A stretch of 64,000 nucleotides of DNA from Periconia sp. R9002 (GCA_023627715.1 JAMAHW010000058.1:1-64000), one strand, 5' to 3'; numbered from the stretch's first letter, positions 45,585-57,995 are shown. The notes: generated by a model from the letters alone, not told the origin. A program made the numbers and translations.

Positions 45585-46841
45585 TCAACTCTGCAACTCG
45601 TGTTTCCCTACGACTCCCTCTAGCTCGTGCTTCTCTAGCTTTCCTTCTAACTCTACTGGAAACGCGAATGTATCTACGGAAGAACTGTTAGCTTCCATCC
45701 TGTGCTCGAAGTACTCCGTCTTCCTTCCTCCACTTCTTTTTTTCAGCCACCAGATAACCACCAGCAGCACCGCTACTCCCACAGCAATTCCCACAACCAA
45801 GCCACCTACCCAAGCCTTATTTTGACCCCGCTTCCCACTCCTCTGCTCTTGACCAGATCCATCACCCGAGGCAGCTGTAGGGTCCAAGCTAGCATTTGCC
45901 TTCTGCCGTGTGACAGATAGCCAGCCTTCTAAAGATGTCATATGAGCCACTGCTGTCGACCTAAGATAGCAATTCTCGTACCCAGACGCCATCCCTGTAT
46001 CAAAATCACATCCCGTACAGTTATCTCTTCCTGCACACATATCGACGCAGTCCTGGATTGAAGCCGCATGTTGCACTCCCGGTGCTCCCCCACTGGAATC
46101 TTTCTGTCCGCACTCGACTTGGAACATACTGCCGTCGTGTGCCCTCACTGTTTTGTTGCCGTGATTGTTGCCTTGTCCTCCGCACACGCTGCTACTACCA
46201 CTGTCACTTGTCGAATTTCCTAAATAGGCCATTGCAGCATGCACTCTAGGATTATCAACCCTCACATCGTTTAGGTCGCGCCACTCTGCTCGTTTAGGGT
46301 AACAATTAAGGTACCCGATTTCAACAGACTGATCCCACGCCACTCCCGTGCAGAGCGGGTGCATTTCAGAGCAGTAATCCAGACATTCCTCGAAAGTGTC
46401 AGCATGTATCGTACAGCTCTTACTCCCAGGTTGCGGTTTTGGACAAGCATTCAAAACAGGTATATCCTGGTCGCACACGATGCGAAAAGAGAGTCCGTTC
46501 GATGAAGTTAGGTTCTTGCCATTCATAGCAGGGCAGTTTGATAAGACGGATTGGATCTGCGTTTTGTTCGCGACCCCGAGGATTAAGCCATTGCGAGGGG
46601 TAGCCGTGGTTGACACAGTGCTGTTTTTGAGGTGGCATTTGAACTTGATCGGATCAAAGACTGCGGCAACACAGAGAGGGCTGTTATTTTGCGTGCACCT
46701 GTCGAGACATTCTTGGATAGTTTGGGCTCCGGCGCTGGTGATGTCGCCTGCTGGTAGGTCGGAATTGCAGGAGAGTGAAAATTGAAGGCCGTCAGTGCTG
46801 GTGTGTGTTGTTTCAGAGCACTGGATTGGTGAGGACGTCAT
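45585..46841 (-). CDS. Single-pass membrane protein with three PAN/Apple-like Cys repeats
   Basis: One uninterrupted frame of 418 codons. Three repeats share a Cys pattern: ECLDRCTQNNSPLCVAAVFD, ECLDYCSEMHPLCTGVAWD and DCVDMCAGRDNCTGCDFD, each followed by a Cys near an NCY or HLK element, as in fungal PAN/Apple-like domains. After a Ser/Gly linker comes one transmembrane helix (VGGLVVGIAVGVAVLLVVIWW), a KKRSGGRK stop-transfer and an acidic cytosolic tail. PAN modules bind protein or carbohydrate, so a cell-surface or wall-sensing role is plausible. Odd: no signal peptide is seen at the chosen ATG, although the repeats must face outside; a short upstream signal-peptide exon may have been missed in 46842-46960. 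Confidence 0.75.
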   Translation of the reverse strand: MTSSPIQCSETTHTSTDGLQFSLSCNSDLPAGDITSAGAQTIQECLDRCTQNNSPLCVAAVFDPIKFKCHLKNSTVSTTATPRNGLILGVANKTQIQSVLSNCPAMNGKNLTSSNGLSFRIVCDQDIPVLNACPKPQPGSKSCTIHADTFEECLDYCSEMHPLCTGVAWDQSVEIGYLNCYPKRAEWRDLNDVRVDNPRVHAAMAYLGNSTSDSGSSSVCGGQGNNHGNKTVRAHDGSMFQVECGQKDSSGGAPGVQHAASIQDCVDMCAGRDNCTGCDFDTGMASGYENCYLRSTAVAHMTSLEGWLSVTRQKANASLDPTAASGDGSGQEQRSGKRGQNKAWVGGLVVGIAVGVAVLLVVIWWLKKRSGGRKTEYFEHRMEANSSSVDTFAFPVELEGKLEKHELEGVVGKHELQS

Positions 46842-48376
46842 GGCGAAGGATCAATGAAAGACTATAGTTAGCAATTAAGGAATGTGAACGATGCGAAGAA
46901 CTGGACGGTCCTCGCTTGTACTCGAAGACGGCTCATAACGGGGTATAAGAACTATCGATACGCTAATTAAGAATACGAAGTTAGAATAGCCCCCTGAGCT
47001 TACAGCGCCTTTCGCCCCATTCTATTATTTCAGCTCGTCCTACATAGGCCTCACAATATACCCATCAATAACGCACCACGTCTATCATTGGCTAGTCTTG
47101 CAAACAGTGGTTTCACCCCGCATACCACTGGGTGCTTAGTATGCCGCGAAATCGTTTTGCCTAGCCTATCCCAACGTCTTTAAGAATCAAAAATTCTGAC
47201 AGAAATATTCCCTCGTTGTTGCAAATCTATCATTATTTGGAATTGTATGTTGTGCGACGACAGGAATGGGGCGGATGTCGCAAAAGTTCTTGGCTTGATT
47301 TGATTAGGCAAATACCACACATTGCGTCGCCCCAACCCCCAGCCCCTTTTAACACGGAGTCCGACAGAATGCTGCACCATAACAATCACTATTTTTGCGG
47401 TCAAATTGACCTACCAAGAGTTCGTGTATTTTATTACTGCTATGCGCACCCTTGCCCTTCACCTTTGTGTTCATGGCGTGCATGGTAAAGATGGGCTATA
47501 GTACGTACAGATATTATAATTCTGTCCTCATCATATCTTTCAGAAGGCTTACTAGCCTTGAAAGATTTACTATCTAACTGGAAGCCCTTTCCTGAGTTCT
47601 ATAACTTCTATCTGCGCCTGGGTTTCGCTGCTATAATTTGTAGTTACTAGTGCATTTTTATTATTTTGCCATCACTTGATAATGCGTCAGGGCTTGTGTC
47701 ATTTCATTGCGTACCGTTTTCAAAGTCAGCTCAGGAGGCAAAATAATTCCTGTCTCATTTTCAGTACTCCTGACTTAGTTGATATGCTGAAACTCTTGTA
47801 TACCACCAAAATTGTACGAATGACCTTGCTCAATTCATTGCTCTATATAAAGAGTCTGCACCGTTAACGCTAGCAAATAAATCTACATTCTTTAACTCGC
47901 CTGAGAGATCGTGTCATACGGTCATTCGTTCTTGTCTGACTGGCTTTAGTATATAAGCAGGACAGGCTGGTATATTAGGAATGGTGTACAGCGAGCGCCA
48001 TACAAAAATTCGCCTTCAGTGCCAGCGAAATGCTCGAAAAAACAGATCATCAGGTTAATTGACAATCGCTGCAATAGTTCTGAGGAGTACATTTCAGGGA
48101 CATTATGCTTCGAATTGTTGAGAGTCGAGAACCAACGCTGCAATGAATAGTCCCTCACGAGCTCTGTTGGATGAACGGTGTATTCAGCTGCTGAAAACGA
48201 CTTGTCAAGAGGAGGACCTTAGCCTTGGTTACAGGCATAAATCAATCAACTTAATTAACCAACTCCGTGCGATCTTTGTGAAAAGCCGGACGCTAAAGGT
48301 TTGACTGACATCCATGATGCCATCATGCACGACAATCGATTCCAGGAACATCATGATTCGTTCATTAGATCTAACT
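46842..48376. other. Gene-free region
   Basis: About 1.5 kb with only short frames on both strands and no recognisable motif; possibly holds a missed 5' exon of the PAN-like gene next to 46842. Confidence 0.35.
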
Positions 48377-50261
48377 TTAACTATTAATCGCGCTATCCTG
48401 CTGTAATAATAGCGCTCTTCTTTCTTTTAGTTTTTGCTCCTCGCTCTCCAACCAATCCATCTCTATCCTCCTTTGCGCCTGTACATGCGGCGATGGGTCT
48501 GATTGTCCTGCTCTCTGCACGCCCTCATGAGCCACTACAGTAGGCGGCACATCTTCGGTCGTTGTCATCTCACATCTCTGGTGAGAGTTCGACAACTCAT
48601 GATAGCACTCTGGCTGCGTCAGCTCGTTCGCTCTCATGGGCGTAATGTGACCCTTCGATGGATCAAGCTCTTGAGTCAGGCCCGTGCCGATCATCTCATG
48701 TGCAGGGTGCCTCTGCGAGTCAGAATTCTCGAAGGTGGTCACTGTCATGTCTGACTTTGGTGAATGTCCATTGCCAGCCACCACAGCAGCGACTTCCCTT
48801 TGTTTCCTCTTTCTCTTCAAGAAGAAAAGCAATGCACACAAGAAGAGCACAACCGTAGCCAGAGCGCCCAGAACGATTCCTGCAATCGCGCCTGCCGAGA
48901 GGCGGCTAGACGGGTTATTATCGCTTTCAGAACTGTTACCTCTACCGGCAGCTCCAGTTTGATTGCTTTGCGAACCTGACTCTGTGCCCGTCCCAGTCGC
49001 CGTTCTGGTCGCGGGTGTAATCGCGTTCACACCCTTCAGCCCCACGGTCGGTAAAGCCTTATCTGCACTGACGCTCCACGTGCTGCTTGAGAAATCCGGA
49101 CAGTCCTTTCGAGTCCCAGTCGCCGTGTAACCGCTCTCCCGAACACCTGTGGGTGTCAACGTCGCCCACTGCTGACTCAACGCAGTATAGTCTGGAAACA
49201 AATCCGGTGTACCCGTCCATGCTAAGTTATCGTATGATACAAGGCCATAATTACTGTCTTCCTGGTGCCATTCATACACGATAGCGCCCGAGAACCTATC
49301 ATTCATCTCCCGTCCCAGGATAGCGGACTGGTCCGTAAACGTCCGATTTGGCGGCGTACGCACGCTAGATCCTAGGCGACCAGAACACCCTGTCTCTGAG
49401 AAGAATGTCGGGAGGTCATAGCCGTCCATAGCAAGGTACAGTTCCCTGTATCCGCTTTCGGCCATGGAGCTCTGGCCGCACCACGAGAAAATATTGTAGG
49501 CGAAGTAGTCAGCAGCAACGCTCACATTCCCGCAATCGAAGTAGTCCTGCTGATAAGTGTTGGAGATATCCTCGAGGTTGGCTGCAGCGTATCCGATCGG
49601 AATATTGCGGTAGCCCATCGCATCGCGGTACGCTTTCAAGTCTGCTATCGATGCTTTGACATAAGGTGCTACACCAGACGTACTCGAATTCAAGACGAGT
49701 TCGTTCCCAGATGTGAAGGCAAACATGTTGTCGTATTTCTGGAAGCTGTCGATGACTTTGGCGAACTGGTCGCGGGCAGAGACGTTCCATTTCAGGACGT
49801 TGCGATCGATATGGTATTCGGGCGTCGAAAGTTCGAGCATTAGGTAAATGCCAGCGTCTGAGAAGGCTTTCATGCAGCTGTCATGGTTGAGACTGGGATC
49901 CACCGAGAACACTCTGATGACATTGGCACCGAGTTTCTGGATCAAGGGTGCGTCGATTGCGCATTGACTGCCGTTGGCGAGGTTGTTGCCGTTTTGCTGC
50001 CATGTGGGCGAGTAAACGACGCCTGTGATGGTGTTAGCAGGTGGTTAGGCATTGAGATAGCCAATATGCAAAGCCAGCGGGCTTACCTTTGATATAGAAC
50101 TGGTGGCCATCGCTGGTGAAGAATTTGGAGCCTTTGATTGATATGGTGGGGATGGCGGAGACGAGGCTGGCTGCGATGATGACAAGAGTGGTGACTAGAC
50201 GCGCGGCGAAGCTTGGCGTCCCCGCCGGCCGCCATGGACCGGTCCCGAAGACTAGTGTCAT
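48377..50261 (-). CDS. GH72 beta-1,3-glucanosyltransferase (Gel/Gas type) with membrane-spanning tail
   Basis: Exons 50261-50087 and 50022-48377 total 1821 nt (606 aa). A signal peptide (LVTTLVIIAASLVSAIP) leads into a GH72 domain: KFFTSDGHQFYIKGVVYSP, SQCAIDAPLIQKLGANVIRV, the acid/base Glu in FTSGNELV near residue 169 and the nucleophile Glu in FFSETGC near 264, with conserved SNYGLVSYD. Family members cut and re-join beta-1,3-glucan chains to lengthen and branch the cell wall. No X8/CBM43 module is evident. Unlike classical Gel/Gas proteins, which end in a GPI signal, this one has a Ser/Thr/Gly linker, a transmembrane helix (AGAIAGIVLGALATVVLFLC), a basic stop (KRKRKQ) and a cytosolic tail of about 130 residues. 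That suggests a membrane-anchored variant with a possible signalling tail. Confidence 0.92.
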
Positions 50262-51067
50262 TTTTAGCTTTAGCTTTGGCTCGGCCCGTACTACAGTCGA
50301 GGTACAGTTGAGGGTGCTGGATGAGTATCTTGACACTTTACTATGGATTTCAGAAGAATAGGAGACGGAACTGCACCAACTTGGCATCAATCCTTTAGAC
50401 TGAATTCGGCCAGTTGAAACAATCCGCAATGGCCCCCAAACGGTTGAGATGGAAGTTGCGACAGCAATACAAACCCTCAATTAATCCAGAACGGAGACAC
50501 GAACTGGCCCAAGGAAGTCAAAAATCTTTTAATTCTTTGCGCACAATAGTAGTGTGCAGACGCCCTCGAAGTTCCTAACATTAACACCTTGAGCGTTGCT
50601 GCAATAGTACATATACAAATGGCTAGATGAGCCGACCTAGAGAGTGAGGGGGCCCCGGCCGAGAAGCGATTGGATACAAATCATGCTCATGCTCGAGCCC
50701 GAAGCACATCCTACTGCTGCAATTGTCACAACGAAACCTCGCTTCATTACTGTTTCAAAGCCAGCTAAGACAATCGAGAAAATGTTGGCCCGATCCCCGT
50801 AGAGCCGACGATCCCAGTTCGTATCAACGTTGAGGATGCGACGTTACTTCATTCTTCCAATGCGTCAAAGTATTACGCCTTGGAATAATTACTTTATTTA
50901 AAAGGAAGCCTTTTTCTCCTAGATAAGTAGAAATGATTCGTGCATTCGTCTAAAAGATTTTATATTCTTTAACATCAACTTTACTTTAAATCTTCTCAAT
51001 ATTATATTTGTAGTGGAGAATAGTTAGGACGTTTATATAATGGTTACAAAGTTTGAAGATGTTTATC
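50262..51067. other. Intergenic region upstream of the GH72 gene
   Basis: 806 bp; promoter of the GH72 gene at its left, AT-rich from about 50870 to 51050. No gene seen. Confidence 0.35.
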
Positions 51068-52809
51068 TTATACGTTCTTCCACGATACCCAAGCAGCATG
51101 GCACCGACTATTACAAGAAACGCCACAAGTAGAACAAATCAACCATCTTGGCCCTATTGATACGTTCGTTCGGCAAAGAGCGCAGACCACTTTTCCGGCC
51201 TCTAAGTTTGCTATCTCTCTTAACTCCAGCTTTGTCCGGTTCTCCAGCAGTGTTTTTGGGTCTGCAGCATCACATGTCGAACAGATGTACTTAGAAGGAT
51301 CGCGTGTGAGCTTCACTCCATCCTTGGATGGTCCATGCGAGCAGGGTCGAGGTTTAAACAGAAATTGGGGATATTTTGAGGGATGGAATGAGCGGCGCAA
51401 CTGACACGGTGTGCATATCGATTCGCATTCCTCGAGGTGGATGGTTGTGGGAGGGTCATCGAGGCATTTTGTTATCTGGCAGTCCTGCTCGGTATATTAG
51501 ACGGTGGCCAATGCTCGTGGTCGGTGAGCTTACTTTGCAGATCTGGTTGCCACAGCCCCAGCATTCTGACTTGGTTTCTGGTATGCAAGTGAGCGTGCGG
51601 ATCTCAGAGAGAGTCAGCGGCCCGGTTGTCAGTGAGTGGCCCCCGTAGATTTTGATGTCACGCATGACGCTTGCGAAGTGGGGAGTGTGGTCTGGCTGAT
51701 TCACCGAACTAGCTGAATCAAGATTCGATGTCGAGTCGATACGCTCAGTCGATAGAAGAGGGGCCATTTCTATTTCTTCGCTGTCGTCCCCTGCCTTTGT
51801 CCGCCGGGACGGCAACCGAAGAATTTTGACTGTAAAGCCGATAGCTAGCCCAAATGCTGCACGGCATTTACCATAGATGACAGCGCCTATGAACACCAGA
51901 ATGAACAGGAGTATAAAGATGAATGGAATGGCCCACATCGAATGAATTACGCTGGGTACAAGTTAGGCGATTAACAACAAAGGCGAGGTGCATAATCGTA
52001 CGTGAATATGATACCCACTGTTCTCTTGTACACAAACTGCGTGCATATGTACTCTGGAGAGTTCTTCTTAGAGGCTGTCCAGTGTTTTGCAAGAGCTACG
52101 AATAGGGTCGGCTTGCCCATATCGTCGTATTGCCATTTGGCTGCATGCTTGCAGTTGGTCCCGGTCGGAATGTACGTGGACTGCATTTGGAGAACGACCG
52201 CCATCCAGGCAATTATGCCAACTTCTATCAAGGAGACGGGAACGGAGATGCGTTTTGGAACCTGCTTTGGCTCCACCCTGCCCGTGAGGAGGAGCGAGCA
52301 GCCAATGATGCACTTGACAACCTCCCATGGTATGGCAACAGCAGCCTTGAACTAAGATCAACTACCGCCACGATCAGTCGTGAAACGAAGAATCAACTTA
52401 CCACAATTATTGTTAGGTGTTCGCCAGGAAACAAATGAGGGGAGTACGGGGGTTCGCGGAGCTCTGGGGCCTTCTGCATCGCCTTCCACGAGCCCAGAGC
52501 AGTTTGAAGAATCATTGCGCACGGAACAATTTTGGAAAGTAATAATGAAAGGACAGTGAGTCCTATGCTGAATTTTACACAGCTCATAGTGAGTACAATG
52601 AGCGAAGCAACCAGCACGTTGTGGATGTGTCGGTCTTTTGATCGCATACTAAATTTCGAAATGATGGGAACCCAGGGGCTCTTGAAGTAGAGCCTTGCCA
52701 GTGCGGCTGAGGTTGTGCAGGGGTCGCCAAACCAGCCACACCTGGATCCAGGAACACGTTCGTATTCGGAGTGGAAAACATTCCTCTTAATGGAATGGGA
52801 AAAAAGCAA
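51068..52809 (-). CDS. Multi-pass membrane protein with C-terminal Cys-rich zinc-binding region
   Basis: Exons 52809-52402, 52351-52002, 51951-51534 and 51484-51068 total 1593 nt (530 aa). About five hydrophobic segments: VLVASLIVLTMSCVKFSIG, IGLTVLSLLLSKIVPCAMIL, VVKCIIGCSLLL, VSLIEVGIIAWMAVVL and AIPFIFILLFILVFIGAVIY. The last 200 residues are cytosolic-like and rich in paired Cys: CWGCGNQICKDC, CESICTPC, CSTC, CALC, CSTCGVSCNSRCH, suggesting one or more zinc-binding folds of RING/B-box or treble-clef type, not assignable exactly. The family is not one I recognise; the start is the first ATG of the frame and could move. A membrane-bound ubiquitin ligase would fit the layout, but this is a guess. 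Confidence 0.65.
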
Positions 52810-53147
52810 AAAGCCCTAAAACTAAAAAAAGAACAGAAACTAAAAAACTGCAAGAAAAGCTAAAAAAAGAGTTTAGAAAACCAGCTAGGAAAGGGTTCGA
52901 AAACAGGAAAGAAAGTAGACAATACGCAGCAGAGAACGCTGAACTACCCCATTCGAAAAGAACAGGATTTCGGTATCTCGAACCTGGCTATGGAGGGGGT
53001 GGTTTGGCTCGAGGTTCCGTTCGCCTCAGCTTCCGAGCTGATCTCGAATGGAAAATGTGACAGCAAGCGGAGAACAGGTAGGGTTGACTGTAGTGGAAAT
53101 ATGCTAATTATGACCCCAAACACGTCCCACGTGAATGTCACTGCTGC
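52810..53147. other. Intergenic region
   Basis: 338 bp with an A-rich patch around 52810-52870; no gene seen. Promoter of the membrane-protein gene and 3' flank of the lipase gene. Confidence 0.35.
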
Positions 53148-54569
53148 TTATAACGCTTGAAGCTCCTCAAGTTCTGCTTCACCCAACTCCTCTCCCTGCA
53201 GGAGCCTGATATTGCGCAGATAGATGTACTTTTTGTGCATCTTCCTGTCACAGAATATCAGCTCTGAAAAGCGGGTTGGCTCGATGTTGTAACCGTGAAT
53301 ATCTATCCGGTCTTCGCGACTAACGTCTTTCAGTACAATCAGTGAGCCAAAAGGATGGAGGGTCTGTTGCTCGAATGCCCATGGTTGAAGAGGCACGTCG
53401 GGTTTCCCACGGGCGTCAGCAAATTCATTGTAGAGTGCAACCATGGACTGTATGTAGGAGTTATCTACCCTCGTGATCGGATCGTGGTTATTGATAATTG
53501 CTAGTGCATGTCCGCCATTAGTTTGCATCATCATCTTGCTGGCGAATTGGCTCAAGTCTTGTGATGTGATCGGTGGTGCGCCGAAAGTGATCAATGAAAA
53601 ACGTAGCCCGGGAACTGCGCAGGGTAAGTAAACGTTAGTAGTTCAATAAGAATGTTATAACCATACACTGCTGCTTCGAAAGTCCCAACACATGCATGAA
53701 TGCCAATGATGCGACTGCACCACCGGCGGAATGGCCAGTAAAGAGAATGTTTCGAGTGGATGATGAGAGGTACTGATAAATCACCCCTTTGATTGGCTTC
53801 TCCAGCGCTTTCGCGGCATTGAGAAACCCAGCATGTACTTTTATTTCACTATTATCCCTTTCGTTTGGACCAAGGACATTGGCAAATTCCTGTAACTCCA
53901 GTTAGGATCGGTCTCCTACTATAGAATAAGATTTCGTGTCTCTTACTAAAAAGTCTCTGGCATTGCTGACCTCGTGATTGAGATTTACCACCCAGTCCCG
54001 TGATGAGTTCGTGCCGCGGATGGTAATCACAAGAGCTGGTAGATTGAAATTCGAGCAGGATTTGGATGAGTGTGTAACTTCGTAGAACACTACCGCTTTG
54101 GTGACTCCATTCACGGATGCTTCGATTTCCTTAACTTTCTTAAAAGAGAATCCCTCGAGTCTTGGAGGGGGAGCGCGAGCGGTGTATACGCTGACAGAAC
54201 ATTCAATGGCGATGCGCACAAAGTCAAGAAGATCGCGGCTTCTGTAGAGGAGTTAGAATAGCAGGAGAGGTTTACGGCAAAATCTTACGGATGCCATTCG
54301 GTTCCAGTCCCCAGGGGGAGTCCAGAGTTCGAATACTTTTTCGACCTTGCTATCAATTGGCGCTCCATATGCTCCAAACCATCTGAATCCAATTCTTCGA
54401 AGGAACCGTCAAGATAATGGAGTATATCGGCAACTGCTTTGGATGCCCCCTGGAGATTGTTAATAGAAGCGAATCCGCCAGACCCGGGAACACCGGCTGA
54501 CGTATCCAGACTACTCTCAGTGCTACCCCGCAGTGTTTTGTGCTTCAATATGCGGGAGAAAAGCTTCAT
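53148..54569 (-). CDS. Class 3 lipase-like alpha/beta hydrolase
   Basis: Exons 54569-54289, 54241-53947, 53889-53667 and 53614-53148 total 1266 nt (421 aa). The core has VITIRGTNSSRDWVVNL (class 3 lipase RGT block), VHAGFLNAA, the nucleophile elbow FTGHSAGGAVASL near residue 243 and SLITFGAPPI, then NNHDPITRV, where the catalytic Asp is expected. The late DIHGY segment may hold the catalytic His. No signal peptide is seen, so it is probably intracellular. Family members hydrolyse acylglycerols or phospholipids. The N-terminal 100 residues are not assignable. The start at 54569 (MKLFSRIL) is preferred to ATGs further upstream because of its basic leader. Confidence 0.85.
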
Positions 54570-54955
54570 GGTATGGTAGGCGCAATGCGTTTTCTGGGCA
54601 CCACAGGCGAAAATGTGTGTATGAGGAGAACTTTCAAATAGGAAGTTGCGTGAACGTTGACACAATTGATGTATCCAGAAATCAGACCCTGATATTCATG
54701 ATGCGAGGAGCTGAAACTTCAAAAGTTTAGCATGCGCAAAAGCAAAGGCAGGAGGGCATCTAATACGGGGGCTGAGAATTATTGGTGGCTTGCGTAGCCG
54801 AGCCAGAGCATGCAGCGGCTGAGATGCCTCTTACCTAAACCTGACACGCTGTTCGCAGCCTTGTCACAACTCAACAGTTTATTCTTGGCCCAGTACTCTA
54901 CGAGCATGATATTTTCTCTGAATCCTCCGTAGTAGCATTATATACGTTGCTTCAT
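54570..54955. promoter_or_regulatory. Divergent promoter region, lipase / ZZ-finger protein
   Basis: 386 bp between divergent starts; no specific site recognised. Confidence 0.4.
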
Positions 54956-57900
54956 ATGCCTGTGTTCCAAGGAAAGGGAAGCCGTCACTTGTCTGGCAGC
55001 AAACGCCACAAGGAAAAAGAGGCTCAATGGAAACCAATACAAGGACCTTCAAACGCAGAAACACTCCTCGACGTGATGCTGGAAATGTATTGGGATGGGG
55101 TATACCGCGAGGTTAGGCACATCCTGCTTTCTCTAGTCAAGCTGCAAAAAGTACCACTCAGCCCGATTGAACAAGAGCGGCAAGAGCAGGGTAGTGTGGT
55201 TGGTTACGAGACTTTTATTGACCAGATATGCGAGGAGCCAAGCAGTAGTTACGACATGTTTCTGGGTGGTATGTTCTCAACTTATGTTTTTGTTTTCTTT
55301 TAAGATACTAAGGAACAGTAGCTCCCGCAGAGGATACAAAACGAGAGTTTGTGCAGGGTGGTCCACATCAACCCGTTCATCCCTTAAGAACCAGAGCCCC
55401 AAAAAACAGTAAGGAGTTACAAGAAGCCGTTGCAAGAACTCTAGAGAGCCAAGGTCTGTATGCCTAGAGTCTGCTGTTATTGCTTTACTCATTAGATGAA
55501 AGAAGGGGAGAGAGCAATAGAAGACGCACTCCATTTCCGGGCCCGTGCAATGCTTCAAGCTGCTGGTGAGTTAGTGAAACCAATTCGAGCTACGGCATGA
55601 GCCGACTTCCTTTAGGCTTTCTCGACATCGATAAGCTTGTCGAGTACCGTGAACCAGATGAACGTTACAATGTGGACCGCAAAGGAAAATTCCCCCAATG
55701 TGAGTGCAAAGCTCCTAGGAACTAAGAGTATCTTCATCTGACCATGACCAGTAAAGTTGGATCACCTAGAAGGGAATGGCACACCCAATTTCTCTCCCGT
55801 CCGTTGCTGGGTGTGTCGCGACATTATCCGTGGAGTCCTCTTCAAATGCACCAAGGTTGAATGCACGACTTCACCCAATCTGGGTCCTGAGGATTATCTC
55901 TGCGAAGACTGTTACCACAATGACAAGCATCCAAAAAGCCACCTTGTCAAACGTTACAAACGTTGCATCTTGGATGAGGCGATAACAGCCGACATCAGCC
56001 GGAAGCTTTGTCAATGCACAACTGTACCAAGAATCGACAAAAACGGCAAGCTTACTACCTTGTATCCGATTGACCCAGAGCTCAGACACCGGACCGCCTC
56101 CGATGGGCACCCCAAATGTAGATTGTTCTTCCTCCCAGGGCTCGTTGCGGAAGAAAAGTACCGTGAGCTTCAGTCCTCAATGGAGAGTCGCAAGCACAAG
56201 CGGGAAGGCCCGCTCCAAGTTATCCAACGTTCGAAGCGAACTGTGCACGAACCCGTGTATGCACCAGATGGGAGACTAGAAGAGGACCTTGACGCCGCTG
56301 TGCCTTGGCTACTTAAGTCCTTTGCTAACAAATTTCCCTTTGGCAACACGCACATCTCGCTCATGATTGGAACACTGTTGATAGAGAATGGAGCTTTGTG
56401 AGTGTGGTGCTGCTGCCAACGATTAAAGCAATGCTAATGCGGTTTCCAGTAGAAGAGACATGTACCAGGGAGTGCTGATCTCCAAGCGGGATCCGCTGAA
56501 CTACTTTGTAGAAACAGACTCTGACGAGGACCTTTACAGGTCGATATCGGTCGGCTATGGGGATGAAAAGAATTTTCTTAGCGACAACAGGCGCATTTTC
56601 GAGCGGGAGCCTACCAGACACAAGAAACGCCGTCTGAAAGCATGCATGAAGCAAGTTGTTGGAGGTGCATTCTCAGGATACTTTGAACGACTGTTGGAGG
56701 ATGCGATCGTAGAGCAAGCTCTTTCTCTGACCCGTTTCCTGCCCAAGGATGAGGCATATATCATAGACAAGATTGAAGCTGGTGCCCAGGCACTCATGGA
56801 GAATATGAAAGCTCTATTGGCAGGTCGCATCAGAGCCACACTGGCAAAAATAGCGTCGAGGTTATTCGATCCGTCAATCGACATCGAGTGGGACTTCTTT
56901 AAGAACAACTGCCAATATTTCCTTGATTCTATACTACGATATGAGGATTTTGGAGGCCTGTTCGGCAACGCATACTACAGCAATGGACTGCCCCTCTATT
57001 TGATGAGCTTTGTAGTCAGAATCCAGAGCTACGACAAGGCTCAAGTTCTCGCCAAGTATGATGTTCCAAACGGGCAAACGGAAGAATACCTTCTAGCCTT
57101 CCGATCTGGGCGACATGACGATGCGGATATTGTAGACACCTTGCACGAGTACTGGCACGACTGGGGAGCATTCGGCGGGCATCTCTACAAACATCAAGGC
57201 CATTTCCCTTGGGACTGCACCGAGGCGTACAAAGACCCAGCCCCGGTTTGCAACGACTGCACTCTCTCTAGGCATGTGTGGGCATTCCCCTTCGATTCTT
57301 GGTCCATCATCCAGTTGGCTCTTCAGAAAGACCAGCTCTGGTACTCCTCTGCCAGCGCTCCACCCACCGCCCTCTCGAGCACCGAATGGCTTGACAACCG
57401 TTTCCGCCTCTTCATCGCCCAGGATGCCCTCATCCGTGGAGCCATCGCCATGGCCCGAACCCCAGCGCTGCGCCTGGCGGCCGACTGGTTCCGTACGTCC
57501 CCCCAGCCGCGCTTCGACCGCCTCAAGCTCGGTGGCATCCACCGTGCCCAGCCATACAGCCACCATTTTGAGGCCGGCCGCTTCCGACAATCGTATATAG
57601 CGCCATGGACGCATTTCACCCGCACGCACCGTATTCGCTTCTACGAGAACATGCGGCTCGCGCGTCAGCGGCTGCAAAAGGTCCCGCAGCCGAAGCCAGA
57701 GGAACAGGAGGCTATAACAGGCGGCCTGTTGCAGGTGATAATGCAAGAACTGGATGAACTCAGCGTGCCCATTGCAACGGCCGCCATATTTGCAGAGGCA
57801 GCGCATCTGCCGAACACGGTAGTCGTGCCTGGTTTCGACGGTGTTCCGGATGTGGTAGATGCGACCCAGGGAGCGGCAGAGATGGCCCAGGCTGCAGTAG

Positions 57901-57995
57901 ACGCAGCACAGGCGGCGGCAGACCTAGCGGATGCAATGCAATCTTTCAGTGAAGGCATTGGAAGGATAACTGATATGTTGCATCAAGTAACGTAG
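54956..57995 (+). CDS. Large ZZ-type zinc-finger protein of unknown function
   Basis: Exons 54956-55268, 55319-55453, 55503-55565, 55616-55699, 55752-56397 and 56450-57995 total 2787 nt (928 aa). A ZZ-like finger near residues 210-260 reads CWVCRDIIRGVLFKC...CEDCYHNDKHPKSH, with Cys-X2-Cys and His pairs. The rest includes a conserved-looking block DFFKNNCQYFLDSIL, WHDWGAFGGH and WAFPFDSWSIIQL, and ends in an Ala-rich helix (AAEMAQAAVDAAQAAADLAD). ZZ fingers bind protein N-termini or histone tails. The NNCQYF block recalls papain-like LRAT/NlpC folds, which use a Cys in an N-C-x-x-F setting, but this is only a resemblance. Similar large proteins seem widespread in Pezizomycotina; I cannot give a role. 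Exon 3 depends on using acceptor 55501-55502. Confidence 0.75.
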
